A DNA stretch of 64,000 nucleotides. Source: Hyphomicrobiales bacterium. GTDB taxonomy: Bacteria > Pseudomonadota > Alphaproteobacteria > Rhizobiales > Rhizobiaceae. The DNA lies in assembly GCA_900466875.1 (NCBI GenBank), contig UBNQ01000023.1, forward strand, positions 1-64,000, written 5' to 3'. The notes beneath the pieces were generated by a model. That model ran no database searches and was not told the origin of the DNA. It worked only from the letters and a program-made list of their open reading frames with translations. This document shows, one piece after another, positions 1 through 10,093 of this stretch (position 1 is the stretch's first letter; every line of letters starts with the position of its first letter). The position numbers and the translations under genes are program-made.

Positions 1-125
1 CCCTCCCCACAAGGGGGAGGGGCTTAACCCGGCCGCACGCTCTGCGCTCGATTGGGCCTGCTGTGGTGCGGCGTTCCAAACCCTCCCCCTTGTGGGGAGG
101 GTGGCCGGCAGGCGGGAGGGGTTTT
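1..125. repeat. Palindromic intergenic repeat (rhizobial mosaic type)
   Basis: The arm CCCTCCCCACAAGGGGGAGG at 1-20 is echoed in inverted form by CCCTCCCCCTTGTGGGGAGG near 81-100, followed by GGTGGCCGGCAGGCGG. The same words recur at about 42425-42560 and 60130-60200, so this belongs to a dispersed palindromic family resembling rhizobial RIME elements. It ends just before the ABC transporter gene. The family name is from memory. Confidence 0.7.
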
Positions 126-158
126 CGCGATAAGATTGTTCGATCAAGGAAGTACTGA

Positions 159-947
159 TTGGCACACCTCGTATCCATCGATGACGTCGACATGCGCTAT
201 GGCGGCGCGGACGGTACGCTTGCGGTCTCCGGCCTGACCATGCGTGTCGACAAGGGTGACTTTGCTGCCGTTGTCGGGCCGTCCGGCTGTGGCAAGTCCA
301 CGCTGATGAAGCTCGTCACCGGCCTGCATATCCCGCAGGTCGGAACCGTCATCGTCGCCGGCCAGCATGTGACGAAGCCCGTCTCGATCGTCGGCATGGC
401 GTTTCAGAACCCGACCATGCTGCCCTGGCGCACGACGCTGGAAAACATCCTCCTGCCGCTCGAAATCGTCGAAAGGCACCGGCATCGCCTGCGCGCCAAC
501 AAGAAGGAGTACGTGGAGAAAGCGAAGTATCTGCTTGAACTCGTTGGCCTCAAGGGGTTTGGCGAAAAATTCCCCTGGCAGCTTTCCGGCGGCATGCAGC
601 AGCGCGCCAACCTGTGTCGGGCGCTGATCCACGAACCGGAACTGCTGATGCTCGACGAACCTTTTGGCGCGCTCGACGCTTTCACCCGCGAGGAGCTGTG
701 GTGCGTCATCCGCGATCTTCACGCGGCCCAGGGCGTTACCATCGTTCTCGTCACCCACGACCTGCGCGAAGCCGCCTTTCTGGCCGACAAGATCTTCGTC
801 ATGAGCGCACGACCGGGTCGCATTCTGAAGGAGCATCGCGTGCCCTTCGAGCGGCCGCGAGATCTCGAGATCATGTATGAAAGCAGGTTCAACGACCTCG
901 TGCACCAGCTGCACGGCGAAATCGCGCAGGCGAGGGTGACGGCATGA
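159..947 (+). CDS. ABC transporter ATP-binding protein (taurine/sulfonate/nitrate-type importer)
   Basis: This is the cytoplasmic ATPase of a high-affinity ABC importer of the SsuB/TauB/NrtD group. It shows Walker A GPSGCGKST (residues 40-48), a Q-loop in AFQNPTMLPW (81-90), the signature LSGGMQQR (142-149), Walker B LLMLDEPFGALD (162-173) and the switch His in VTHD. The 262-residue length is normal. The start is TTG at 159, with AAGGAAG eight bases upstream; the next in-frame ATG would remove the first beta strand. It overlaps the permease gene by four bases, so the two are co-translated. The substrate-binding protein is not in the window, presumably upstream. Substrate is unknown: taurine, sulfonates, nitrate or a thiamine precursor are all possible. 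Confidence 0.93.
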   Translation: MAHLVSIDDVDMRYGGADGTLAVSGLTMRVDKGDFAAVVGPSGCGKSTLMKLVTGLHIPQVGTVIVAGQHVTKPVSIVGMAFQNPTMLPWRTTLENILLPLEIVERHRHRLRANKKEYVEKAKYLLELVGLKGFGEKFPWQLSGGMQQRANLCRALIHEPELLMLDEPFGALDAFTREELWCVIRDLHAAQGVTIVLVTHDLREAAFLADKIFVMSARPGRILKEHRVPFERPRDLEIMYESRFNDLVHQLHGEIAQARVTA

Positions 948-1762
948 CGAGCGCAACGGAAAACACCACCGCAACACCCGCCGTCGCAAATCAGCCCGCC
1001 CGCATCAACTGGGTGAAGGCGGCCCCGTGGCTCTTCACGATTGGCCTGTTTCTCTTCTGGGAATTGCTGGTGCGCGGTCTCGGCATGCCCGTGACGATCC
1101 TGCCGGCTCCGAGCCGTATTTTTCAGGCAGTCGTCCAGTACTGGTCGCCGCTTTTGAAAAACTCGGCCCAGACGCTGTTCACCACCACGCTCGGTTTCGG
1201 TCTGGCGGTCATCGGCGGGCTGGCGATCGGCCTGTTCATCGGCTGGTCGAAGACGATTTATGCCGGGCTCTACCCGATCATGATCGGCTTCAACGCCATC
1301 CCCAAGGTTGCGGTCGTGCCGATCCTCGTCATCTGGTTCGGCATCGGCACCATCCCGGCCGTCATCACCGCCTTTTTGATCTCGTTTTTCCCGATCGTGG
1401 TGAATGTCGCCACGGGTCTGGCGACCATCGAGCCGGAGACGGAGGACGTGCTGCGGGCGCTCGGGGCAAAGAAGCTCGATATCATGCTGAAGGTCGGCAT
1501 CCCGCGCTCGATGCCCTATTTCTTCGGCTCGCTGAAGATCGCCATCACGCTCGCCTTTGTCGGCTCGGTGCTCAGCGAGACAGTGGCGTCGAATTACGGC
1601 CTCGGCAATATGATGGCCTCCGCCCAGAGCCAGTTCAATGTGCCCTTGGTCTTCGCCGGTCTGCTCGCACTCGCCGTCGAAGGCATCGCCATGTATTCGC
1701 TGATGGCATCCCTCGAACGCCGCATGACCGGCTGGGCGCATCGCTCGACCATGGCGAACTGA
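944..1762 (+). CDS. ABC transporter permease (SsuC/TauC/ThiX-type)
   Basis: Inner-membrane permease partner of the preceding ATPase, 272 residues. Hydrophobic segments run from about residue 29 to 250. The EAA-like cytoplasmic loop (TEDVLRALGAKKLDIMLKVGIPRSMPY, in two parts around residues 165-192) contains the conserved ALGA and IP that dock onto the ATPase. The start ATG overlaps the ATPase stop. Family knowledge places one ATPase dimer, two permeases and a periplasmic binding protein in the complex. This is the last gene of the operon; a hairpin lies just beyond it, shared with the convergent aldo/keto reductase gene. Confidence 0.92.
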   Translation: MTSATENTTATPAVANQPARINWVKAAPWLFTIGLFLFWELLVRGLGMPVTILPAPSRIFQAVVQYWSPLLKNSAQTLFTTTLGFGLAVIGGLAIGLFIGWSKTIYAGLYPIMIGFNAIPKVAVVPILVIWFGIGTIPAVITAFLISFFPIVVNVATGLATIEPETEDVLRALGAKKLDIMLKVGIPRSMPYFFGSLKIAITLAFVGSVLSETVASNYGLGNMMASAQSQFNVPLVFAGLLALAVEGIAMYSLMASLERRMTGWAHRSTMAN

Positions 1763-1766
1763 GATC

Positions 1767-1800
1767 AAAAAAATGCCCCGGCGTAAATTTGTCGGGGCAT
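1767..1800 (-). terminator. Rho-independent terminator hairpin
   Basis: ATGCCCCG (1773-1780) pairs perfectly with CGGGGCAT (1793-1800) around a 12-base loop. A run of A at 1767-1773 becomes a U tract on the minus strand, so it best serves the aldo/keto reductase gene ending at 1821. It may also stop transcripts of the ABC permease. Confidence 0.8.
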
Positions 1801-1820
1801 GATCTTCATGAGGGCTCAGC

Positions 1821-2828
1821 TCATACCGGCAGCGGCGCGTCCGGGTTCACCAGCTTTTCGGCCCTCAGTTCCTGCCAGAAATCGGCAGGTACGACCTCCT
1901 TCAACGCGGCACTATCCTCGGCAATGCGCGAGGGCTGGCTTGCGCCGGGAATGACGGCGGCGACGGCCGGGTTGGCGAGCGAGAACTGCAGGCCGGCGGC
2001 CTTCATGCTGACGCCGTGGCGGTCCGCGATCGCCTTGATCTTCGCGATCTTCTGAGCCATTGCCGGCTTGATCGGCGCATATTCGAAATTCGGCCCGCCG
2101 ACCAAGGCGCCGGAGCTGTAAGGCCCGCCGACAACGACACCCAGTCCACGCTCGGCCACCATCGGCATCACTCGCTGCAGCGCCTTGTCATGGTCGAGCA
2201 GCGTATAGCGGCCGGCAAGCAGAAAGGCGTCGGGCTTCGGTTCGTCCAGTTCCAGCACCAGTTCGATCGGCTCGACCTTGTTGACGCCGAGACCCCAGGC
2301 CTTGATCACGCCTTCGTTACGCAGCCGGTCGAGTGCCTTGAATGCGCCCTTGCGGGCTTCCTCGAATTTTTCCAGCCAAAGGTCGCCCCAAAAGTCCTGG
2401 GCGAGGTCATGCACGAAGGCGATCTCGATATGGTCGGTTTTCAGCCGCTTCAGGCTGTCCTCGATCGAGCGCAGCGTGCCGTCATGGGAATAGTCGTTGA
2501 CCACCTTGTTCGGCAGGCCGTGGCTGAACACGCCGGCCTTCTCGCCCTGTTCGCGGGCGCTGACATCCTCGACCTCGTCGAGAATGTAGCGGCCGACCTT
2601 GGTGGAGATCACGTATCCGTCGCGCGGCTTGTCCTTGAGCGCGTCGCCCATGCGGATCTCGGCCAACCCTGCGCCATAAAAGGGGGCGTTGTCGTAATAG
2701 CGGATACCATCGGTCCAGGCGGCTTCAACAGTGGCGCGCGCCTCATCCTCTGGAATGTCGCGAAACATGTTGCCGAGCGGTGCGGAGCCGAAACCGATAC
2801 GGCTCGGCAGAATATCCTTGAGTGCCAT
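1821..2828 (-). CDS. Aldo/keto reductase (pyridoxal/aldose dehydrogenase-like)
   Basis: A 335-residue NAD(P)-dependent aldo/keto reductase with a TIM-barrel fold. The catalytic region is visible as GIRYYDNAPFYGAG (about residues 40-53, catalytic Asp and Tyr) and as IEIAFVHDL in the barrel centre (catalytic His). The C-terminal cofactor-binding part includes AAVIPGASQPSRIAED. Sequence style matches the group that contains D-threo-aldose 1-dehydrogenase, L-fucose dehydrogenase and pyridoxal 4-dehydrogenase; the substrate cannot be chosen from sequence. The downstream monooxygenase-like gene is on the same strand, 24 bases upstream of the start, so both are probably one transcript. Confidence 0.9.
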   Translation of the reverse strand: MALKDILPSRIGFGSAPLGNMFRDIPEDEARATVEAAWTDGIRYYDNAPFYGAGLAEIRMGDALKDKPRDGYVISTKVGRYILDEVEDVSAREQGEKAGVFSHGLPNKVVNDYSHDGTLRSIEDSLKRLKTDHIEIAFVHDLAQDFWGDLWLEKFEEARKGAFKALDRLRNEGVIKAWGLGVNKVEPIELVLELDEPKPDAFLLAGRYTLLDHDKALQRVMPMVAERGLGVVVGGPYSSGALVGGPNFEYAPIKPAMAQKIAKIKAIADRHGVSMKAAGLQFSLANPAVAAVIPGASQPSRIAEDSAALKEVVPADFWQELRAEKLVNPDAPLPV

Positions 2829-2852
2829 GGTGTTATCCTTGTTTTCGGGGTG

Positions 2853-3158
2853 TCAGCCGAGATCGACGGGGGTGACCACATAAGCGGTCCGCTCGGCCAG
2901 GCTACTGATCCTTGAGGCGTAGTCCTTGAAGTGGGGCGTCTGCCGATGCGCGTCAACCGCGGCCGCATCCACATAAAGTTCATCGAGTACGAAGCGTGCG
3001 GGGTTGGAATGATCCTGCCAGATGTCCCAGCGCAGGTTGCCGGGTTCCGCGCGGCAGGCTGGCGCCATCGAGGTAAGCAGCGCCCGCAGGTCATCGACCT
3101 TGCCGGGAAGGGCGGTGAGGATGGCGACGATTTTTGCGGTGTCTGTTTCAGTGGTCAT
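2853..3158 (-). CDS. Antibiotic biosynthesis monooxygenase (ABM) family protein
   Basis: A 101-residue ferredoxin-fold protein of the ABM/quinol monooxygenase family, starting MTTETDTAKIVAIL. Features of the family are the N-terminal strand, the LRWDIWQD strand and FVLDELY. The reading frame stays open upstream through a palindromic repeat, but the start at 3158 is preceded by AAGGACC at good spacing, so the longer version is rejected. It lies directly upstream of the aldo/keto reductase and probably in its operon. Members act as cofactor-free oxygenases on quinols or aromatics, or merely as dimeric stress proteins; the role here is not determined. Confidence 0.85.
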   Translation of the reverse strand: MTTETDTAKIVAILTALPGKVDDLRALLTSMAPACRAEPGNLRWDIWQDHSNPARFVLDELYVDAAAVDAHRQTPHFKDYASRISSLAERTAYVVTPVDLG

Positions 3159-3225
3159 GGGATGGTCCTTTGTATCAACGTCAGTCGAACGGTAGATGGG
3201 ATAGCGACGGTGCTGCGAAACTCCC

Positions 3226-3337
3226 GCATCCCTGTGCCTGTCACAGGAATCCAGCCAGCCCAAGTCCTTGGGCTGAAAGGACCTTCCCGCGCCGCAGACG
3301 CGACGCTGCTGGATCCCTGTGACGAGCACAGGGATGA
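3226..3337. repeat. Palindromic intergenic repeat
   Basis: GCATCCCTGTGCCTGTCACAGG with ATCCAGC on the left and GCTGGATCCCTGTGACGAGC with ACAGGGATG on the right form the arms of a roughly 110-base inverted repeat. It sits between the monooxygenase gene and the DJ-1 gene. It creates false open frames on both strands. Confidence 0.75.
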
Positions 3338-3448
3338 GGGAGAGTGGGGTGACGGCCACACCTCAAGCAACGTCTCGATTCGGCTCTGTAGCCCCATCGC
3401 TCACCAGAGACGACATCCTTGGGATCGTCCCTGGTCTCTTCCTATCCT

Positions 3449-4243
3449 TCAACTCACCTGCCGATCCAGCGCCTCGATCAGCGCAGCGGCGATCGGGTGG
3501 TCGGAGCGTGGGTTCTGGCCGGTGATCAGCTCGCGGTCGGTCACCACATTCGGCTCGAAATCCACCGTCGTCTTGCTCACGTTACCGCCTGCAGCCGTCA
3601 GCGCCTCGATCATGTTGAAATAGAGCTTTGCATGCAGAATATAGTCCTCGACGACCTTTTCTTCCGTGTCGGAAAACACTGTCATCCTGTAACCGGCATA
3701 CTGCCAGCCCCTGGCCCATTCGCGCGCTTTGGCCTCATCGCCGGCAATCAGCGCCGAGCGGAATTCGCGGGCATGCGGCATGGCGGAAACGACGGCGATC
3801 GGGCCGTGGCACAGAAGTGCGGTAGGCTTTGCATTTTCATGGAAATGGCGAAGGATTTCGCCCATATCCGCATCGGTCATCAGATCGACGACCGGCCCCT
3901 GGCCGCCGGGCACGAAGACTGCGGCATAACTGTCCAGACCCTGTTCGACCGCCGCGCCAAGCGTCAGCAGATTGTTCATCGACGGGTCTTCGGCCCAGAA
4001 TGCCTTGGCCTTCTGATAGGCTGCCACGTCACCGCCAAAGTGCTCAGGTGCATCGGATGCCGGGTCGATATGCGGCTTGGTGCCGTTCGGGGTGGCGAGC
4101 ACCACCTGGTAACCGGCGGCGATCAGCGCCATTGCCGGCACCACCGTTTCGTTGAGATATTGGCCCGTTGCGCCGAAGCGGCCGCCCTGAACCTCGATTG
4201 CCGTTGCATTGGAACCGGCAATCAGAACCTTGCCCTTGCTCAT
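3449..4243 (-). CDS. DJ-1/PfpI family protein (class I glutamine amidotransferase-like)
   Basis: A 264-residue cytosolic protein with the alpha/beta DJ-1/PfpI fold. The nucleophile elbow is TALLCHGP with Cys145, following VFVPGGQGP around residues 110-117. Members act as chaperones, deglycases or peptidases of stressed proteins; the exact activity is uncertain. The start at 4243 (MSKGKVLIAG) has AGGAT nine bases upstream; an open extension of 22 residues upstream looks non-coding. The gene is divergent from the LysR regulator at 4378 across a 134-base AT-rich gap with inverted repeats, which suggests that regulator controls it. Confidence 0.88.
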   Translation of the reverse strand: MSKGKVLIAGSNATAIEVQGGRFGATGQYLNETVVPAMALIAAGYQVVLATPNGTKPHIDPASDAPEHFGGDVAAYQKAKAFWAEDPSMNNLLTLGAAVEQGLDSYAAVFVPGGQGPVVDLMTDADMGEILRHFHENAKPTALLCHGPIAVVSAMPHAREFRSALIAGDEAKAREWARGWQYAGYRMTVFSDTEEKVVEDYILHAKLYFNMIEALTAAGGNVSKTTVDFEPNVVTDRELITGQNPRSDHPIAAALIEALDRQVS

Positions 4244-4327
4244 CGTCTTGATCCTTTGAAGTTGTTCTGTCCGTTTTGGACAGCCTGACGATGCGCCTTC
4301 TCGACACATTCCGGAAATTTATTTAAA

Positions 4328-4354
4328 TTATTCCAGACATAATCCATTCGTTAT
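4328..4354. promoter_or_regulatory. Probable LysR-type operator between the DJ-1 and lysR genes
   Basis: Two overlapping interrupted palindromes are visible: TTATTCCAGACATAA (4328-4342; TTAT-N7-ATAA, which contains a T-N11-A core) and ATAATCCATTCGTTAT (4339-4354; ATAA-N8-TTAT). Their position in a divergent gap beside a LysR gene fits autoregulation plus control of the neighbour. Binding is inferred. Confidence 0.5.
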
Positions 4355-4377
4355 AACTGAATAGGCGTTCTGCTTGA

Positions 4378-5286
4378 ATGAGATACGACCTCAACCTGCT
4401 GCCGGTCTTCGTCGTGCTGATGGAGGAGCGCAATGTCACGCGCGCCGCCGAACGCCTCGGCATCACCCAGCCGGCGCTGTCCAACACGCTCAACCGTCTG
4501 CGCGAAACCCTGCGCGATCCGCTTTTCGTGCGCGAACGATACGGCATCAGGCCGACTGAGCTGGCGGAAGAGATTGCGCCTGCGATTGTTGAGGCTCTGG
4601 CGAAACTCGACGATGTCATCCATGGCCAGCAGGATTTCGATCCGTTGAGCGCCGAACGCCTCTTCACCATCGCCCCCAACGACTATGTGGAATTCGTGCT
4701 GGTGCCGGCCATTGTCGAGCGGCTGCGCGATGTGGCGCCGGGCATCCGGCTGCGGCTGACGCCCTTCGGCAGCGATATCGCCGAGACCGGCGTGATGTCC
4801 GGCACGACGGCGATGGTGCTCGGCCGGCTCACCGATCCGCCCGACAATCTCGTCGTCCAGCACCTGATGGATGATGGGCTCGCCTGCGTCGTTCGAGCCG
4901 CTCATCCCGATATCGGCGACAGCATTTCGAAAGAACAGTACGAGCGGCTGAAGCACGTCAACATGCTGCCGCCCGGTCGCCTGCGCGCCGGCCTGTTCCA
5001 GTCGCTGGAAAAGCAGGGGCTGAAGCGTGAGGTGGCCGTGTCTGTCACCCATTTCCTGTCGATCCCGGAACTGGTGGCCGTCACCGACTATTGCACCACG
5101 CTGCCGAGCCTGATCTGCCGGCGCATCGCGCTCGATCCGCGGTTGAAGGTGCTGCCGCCGCCGGTCGATCTCGGCACCTTTCCGGTGCAGATGGCCTGGC
5201 ATGTGCGATACCGCAATGACCCGGCGCATCGCTGGCTGCGGGGATTGATCGGCGATGTGGCGCGGCAGGTGGAGAGGGCGCTTTAG
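4378..5286 (+). CDS. LysR family transcriptional regulator
   Basis: A 302-residue regulator with the N-terminal winged helix-turn-helix (ERNVTRAAERLGITQPALSNTLNRLR, read in two parts at about residues 18-43) and a C-terminal co-inducer-binding domain from about residue 90. The opening RYDLNLLPVFVVLMEERN resembles the NodD/SyrM-like branch of LysR proteins, in which the N-terminus begins with an LDLNLL-type phrase. No nod genes lie nearby, so this is only subfamily resemblance. It is transcribed away from the DJ-1/PfpI gene and probably regulates it. ATG at 4378 follows a short leader; no strong ribosome site is visible. Confidence 0.92.
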   Translation: MRYDLNLLPVFVVLMEERNVTRAAERLGITQPALSNTLNRLRETLRDPLFVRERYGIRPTELAEEIAPAIVEALAKLDDVIHGQQDFDPLSAERLFTIAPNDYVEFVLVPAIVERLRDVAPGIRLRLTPFGSDIAETGVMSGTTAMVLGRLTDPPDNLVVQHLMDDGLACVVRAAHPDIGDSISKEQYERLKHVNMLPPGRLRAGLFQSLEKQGLKREVAVSVTHFLSIPELVAVTDYCTTLPSLICRRIALDPRLKVLPPPVDLGTFPVQMAWHVRYRNDPAHRWLRGLIGDVARQVERAL

Positions 5287-5357
5287 GCGAGGCCTATCGC
5301 CGCTCTCTTTCGCCTTGGAATGAATCTTTTAGGCACTCTTTCACAAGTCGTGATTAG

Positions 5358-6335
5358 ATGCTTGCTCATGAACATCATTCTAAGGGCATGAAGGCCTTGG
5401 ACGAAAACATGACGATGGTGCAGGCGGCGCGGCTGATGGAAGCTGCCGGCGTCTGCGTAGCCGTGTATGATCACGAGGACCGTTTGCGTTATGCCAACCG
5501 GGCCTTTCGCACCGCATGGTTCATCGAAAAGGATGAGCAGCCGCTCTGGCCGGACCTGATGCGCCGCAATTTCCATGCGCGGCGCGGCACCGTCATCAAG
5601 GTCGAGAACTTCGAAGCCTGGCTCGCCTCAACGGTGTCTCGGCGCGGCAAGGCGGGTTTTCGCGCTTTTGAAACCGATCTGCATGACGGTCGCTGGTTGT
5701 GGATGACCGAGACCATGCAGGCCGATGGCTGGATGCTCTGCGTGGCAAGCGACATCACCTCGATCCGCCCCGACGAGCGGGCGCTCAGGCAGGACCGCGA
5801 CGACGCGATCAGGGCGTCCCAGACCGACGAACTGACCGGCATTCCAAGTCGCCGTTTCGTCATGACCAAGCTCAACGATCTGCTGGCGGACAAGGGCAAC
5901 GACGACGGCCCCCATTGGGGGCATGTCGGCTGCATCGCCGTGCTCGACATCGACAATTTCAAATATATCAACGATCGTTTCGGCCATTCGGTGGGCGACG
6001 CGGTGTTGAAGGATTTTGCCGCAACCCTGCAGCGCCATGTTCGCAAGACCGATGTCCTGGGGCGCGTCGGCGGCGAGGAATTCGTGCTCGTCCTGCCCAA
6101 TACGGCAGCCGGCGAGGCCGAGGAGATCGTCGGGCGGATGCTGGAAGCGGTACGGATTTCACGGCCGGTGCCGGGGCAGGTAAGTTTCCGTTACACGTTT
6201 TCCGCCGGCATCGCCTGCGCCGAAGGCGGCGAGAAGGCCGATGATCTCTACCGCCGCGCCGACCTTGCGCTTTATGCCGCCAAGATGCGCGGCCGCGACC
6301 AGATCAGCCTCGATCCCACGATGCAACTGGGCTGA
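5358..6335 (+). CDS. Diguanylate cyclase with N-terminal PAS-like sensor
   Basis: A 325-residue soluble protein predicted to make cyclic di-GMP. Residues about 22-135 form a PAS-like fold (VCVAVYDHEDRLRYANRAFR). Residues 155-320 are the GGDEF domain, beginning DELTGIPSRR. The active site reads GGEEF at 238-242, a functional variant. RKTD at 229-232 lies exactly five residues before it and matches the RxxD inhibitory site, so product feedback is expected. No membrane segment or phosphodiesterase domain is present. ATG at 5358 is used; ATGs at 5388 and 5409 are alternatives. It is convergent with dgdR, seven bases away. Confidence 0.93.
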   Translation: MLAHEHHSKGMKALDENMTMVQAARLMEAAGVCVAVYDHEDRLRYANRAFRTAWFIEKDEQPLWPDLMRRNFHARRGTVIKVENFEAWLASTVSRRGKAGFRAFETDLHDGRWLWMTETMQADGWMLCVASDITSIRPDERALRQDRDDAIRASQTDELTGIPSRRFVMTKLNDLLADKGNDDGPHWGHVGCIAVLDIDNFKYINDRFGHSVGDAVLKDFAATLQRHVRKTDVLGRVGGEEFVLVLPNTAAGEAEEIVGRMLEAVRISRPVPGQVSFRYTFSAGIACAEGGEKADDLYRRADLALYAAKMRGRDQISLDPTMQLG

Positions 6336-6342
6336 AAACGGG

Positions 6343-7212
6343 TCACAGACCCCGTACGGTGGCCGGTTCTGTGAGCGAGGGCAGGTGGCGGCGGATATGG
6401 TCGCCCAGCATGGCGGCGGCGGTCGACGGCCGGCTTTCGGAAAATTCCAGCGCGATGCCGATTGTCGGTAGCGCCGGCAGGCCATGCTCGACGATGTGAA
6501 GGTCAGGCGGCACCGCCGTTTTCGTCAGCACGCTGACCGCATGGCCGGCACGCGTGATCGCAATCAGCCCGGCCAGGCTGTCGCTGGCGAACGCCACCCG
6601 GTAACGGCGGTTGACCGCCTCCATCGCATCACAGGCGGCACGGTAATCGAGCGTCGTCGGCGCCGACAAGGCCAGCGGCAGGATTGGATTGGAAAGCACC
6701 GGCGTTTCGGGTCGGTCGGCCACCCAGACGAAACGCTCCCGGCGGATCACTGCTGCATCGTCTGCATCCGGCAGCGAGACCAGCGCCATGTCGATCTGCC
6801 GTCGCTGGAGGAGGGGTTTTAGCCCGATCGTCGGCGCGCAGGTCAGCCGCAATTCGACCTGCGGATTGGCGGAGCAAAAGCTTTTCAGCAGTTCCGGCAG
6901 GAAGGCGATCGAATAATCCTCGGGGCATCCAAGGCTGACCGTGCCCTTCAGCGCCACGCCGCCCATATCGGCCAGGATTTCGTCATGCCGGGCGATCAGC
7001 TGTTCGGCATGCGACAGCAATTTTTCTCCCGCCGATGTCAGGCGCATTCCCGCGCCGGTGCGTTGCAGCAGCGGTTGCCCGACCTGCTCCTCCAGCCGCT
7101 GCATCTGCATGCTCAGCGCCGATTGCGTCCGCCCGACTTGGTTGGAGGCAAGGCTGATCGAACCCGTGCGGGCCACCACGACGAAGTTTTTGAGAAGTGC
7201 GAGATCAAGCAT
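6343..7212 (-). CDS. dgdR: LysR family regulator of the divergent dialkylglycine decarboxylase gene (DgdR-like)
   Basis: A 289-residue LysR regulator: helix-turn-helix at about residues 18-45 (TGSISLASNQVGRTQSALSM), then a substrate-binding domain. It is divergent from dgdA, the same arrangement described for dgdR-dgdA of Burkholderia cepacia, where DgdR represses dgdA unless 2-methylalanine is present. The gene name rests on that layout and on dgdA identification. The start MLDLALLKNF at 7212 fits the family N-terminus; the open frame extends 14 residues further upstream, but that would cross the operator-like repeats. Confidence 0.8.
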   Translation of the reverse strand: MLDLALLKNFVVVARTGSISLASNQVGRTQSALSMQMQRLEEQVGQPLLQRTGAGMRLTSAGEKLLSHAEQLIARHDEILADMGGVALKGTVSLGCPEDYSIAFLPELLKSFCSANPQVELRLTCAPTIGLKPLLQRRQIDMALVSLPDADDAAVIRRERFVWVADRPETPVLSNPILPLALSAPTTLDYRAACDAMEAVNRRYRVAFASDSLAGLIAITRAGHAVSVLTKTAVPPDLHIVEHGLPALPTIGIALEFSESRPSTAAAMLGDHIRRHLPSLTEPATVRGL

Positions 7213-7214
7213 GG

Positions 7215-8645
<1,431 letters not shown>

Positions 8646-8675
8646 CCGGTAGCGGCGACCGCTCAAGGCCGTCGG

Positions 8676-8930
8676 TCAGACCGGGCGCTTCGAGCAGGAA
8701 TGGATGGCGACCGTATCCTGCCCGAGCCGCAGGATACGGCAGGCGGCGGCGATGAACCGCGCCTCGACCTCCGCAGCATTTTCCGTCGTCATCGCCTCTG
8801 GCTCGTAGATCACCAGTTTCTCGACCGGTTTCGGGGTCAGGAAGCCGCTGAGGTAAAGCCGTGTCCGGATTCTGGATTTCGTATAGGAACTGAGATGCCT
8901 GGATACATGAATGCGAAGTTCTTTTAGCAT
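8676..8930 (-). CDS. Small hypothetical protein
   Basis: An 84-residue reading frame convergent with dgdA, 30 bases from its stop. The product is basic at the N-terminus and has a helical segment with AAEVEARFIAAACRIL. No domain is recognised and the ribosome site is weak. A shorter start at MTTENAAEVEARF is possible. Coding status is uncertain. Confidence 0.4.
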   Translation of the reverse strand: MLKELRIHVSRHLSSYTKSRIRTRLYLSGFLTPKPVEKLVIYEPEAMTTENAAEVEARFIAAACRILRLGQDTVAIHSCSKRPV

Positions 8931-9049
8931 TGCAGTAGGCCTCGGCGTTCAGCCTATGTTTGCATCAAGGCCTGTCATCAGCGTTAAGCGGATCGGTTGA
9001 TTTTACCCGATCTGGAAAAGGGCGGAGCGAAACCGGCCTTGTCAAGGCA

Positions 9050-10093
9050 TCAGGCCGGGGCGATGCCGGTCGTGCCGGGGCGGTCCTTGAATTGCAGGAA
9101 TGGGCGCTCGATCAGCCTGTAGCTCAATTCGGACAGGAGGAAGCAGATGATCAAGCTCGGCAGGATCCAGAGGCTTCTCGATATGCCGGATGCGAAGAAG
9201 AAACTGATCACTGGAAGATGCCAGAGATAGAAGCTGTAGGAGCGTCTTCCGAGGAAGACCAGCGGCCTGGTCGCCAACAGTCCGGCCAGGGGATTTCCTG
9301 GCATGATTGCGCTGGAGACGATAAGTCCCGCTGTCAGGGAGGCTGCCGGGATGTAAAGCCACAGCCACTGCGATTGCGCATCGAACAGGAATAGTTGCGC
9401 GACGAAAGCCGCAGCGGCAAGCGGCCACAGGTGGGAAATGCCGCTTCTTGTCAGCTGCTCCTGCAGGCCGGCGATGATGCATCCGATCAGCAGGCCGTCG
9501 CAATGCGTATCAAGGCCATTATAGAGCCTCTCGGCATCGGCTCCGGACATCCACAGATAGGTCCGCCAGGCCATCGACAAGACCAGCAGCACCGCCGCAA
9601 CCTTGGGAACGGAACGGGCGCTGCGCCACGCGGCCACGGCCAGAACGATGAGCGACCAGAACGCATAGAACTGCTCTTCGACCGCCAGCGACCAGTAATG
9701 CCCGAGCGCCCCGCCGGTTGTCGTCGAGAAGGCCCTGAGCCAGTTCATGAAGCTCAATGCCGATGCTGCCGCGTTGAGATCGGCATTCTCGCCCTGGAAC
9801 TGCAGCAGGTTCCTGCCGAGCAGATAGACGATCAGGGTGCAGAAAAGCGAGGCAGGCAGGATCCGCAGGGCGCGACGCTTGTAGAATGCGGCAATCGAGA
9901 TTGTCCCCGTGCGCGCCACTTCCTTCAACAGGATTGAGGTGATCAGGTAACCGCTGATGACGAAGAAGACGTCGACTCCGATAAACCCGCCCGGAAAGAA
10001 ATCCACATAGGAATGGCAAAGGAAGACGACAAGAACGGAGACCGTTCTGAGCCCGGTGATCGCCTCGATATATTTCACGGTGCCATTTTGCAT
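9050..10093 (-). CDS. Acyltransferase 3 (OafA/YrhL-type) membrane protein
   Basis: A 347-residue inner-membrane acyltransferase with about ten hydrophobic segments. The family's catalytic-region words are visible: VFLCHSY (His at about residue 27), GGFIGVDVFFVISGYLI, YKRRALRILPA and HYWSLAVEEQFY. Members O-acetylate or succinylate lipopolysaccharide, exopolysaccharide or Nod-factor sugars; the acceptor here is unknown. No C-terminal SGNH domain is present. It stands alone, on the minus strand, with a long AT-rich upstream region. Confidence 0.92.
   Translation of the reverse strand: MQNGTVKYIEAITGLRTVSVLVVFLCHSYVDFFPGGFIGVDVFFVISGYLITSILLKEVARTGTISIAAFYKRRALRILPASLFCTLIVYLLGRNLLQFQGENADLNAAASALSFMNWLRAFSTTTGGALGHYWSLAVEEQFYAFWSLIVLAVAAWRSARSVPKVAAVLLVLSMAWRTYLWMSGADAERLYNGLDTHCDGLLIGCIIAGLQEQLTRSGISHLWPLAAAAFVAQLFLFDAQSQWLWLYIPAASLTAGLIVSSAIMPGNPLAGLLATRPLVFLGRRSYSFYLWHLPVISFFFASGISRSLWILPSLIICFLLSELSYRLIERPFLQFKDRPGTTGIAPA

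Noticed and set aside
2853..3359. 168-residue version of the monooxygenase
   Set aside because: The first 67 residues are read from a palindromic repeat; a proper ribosome site precedes 3158.
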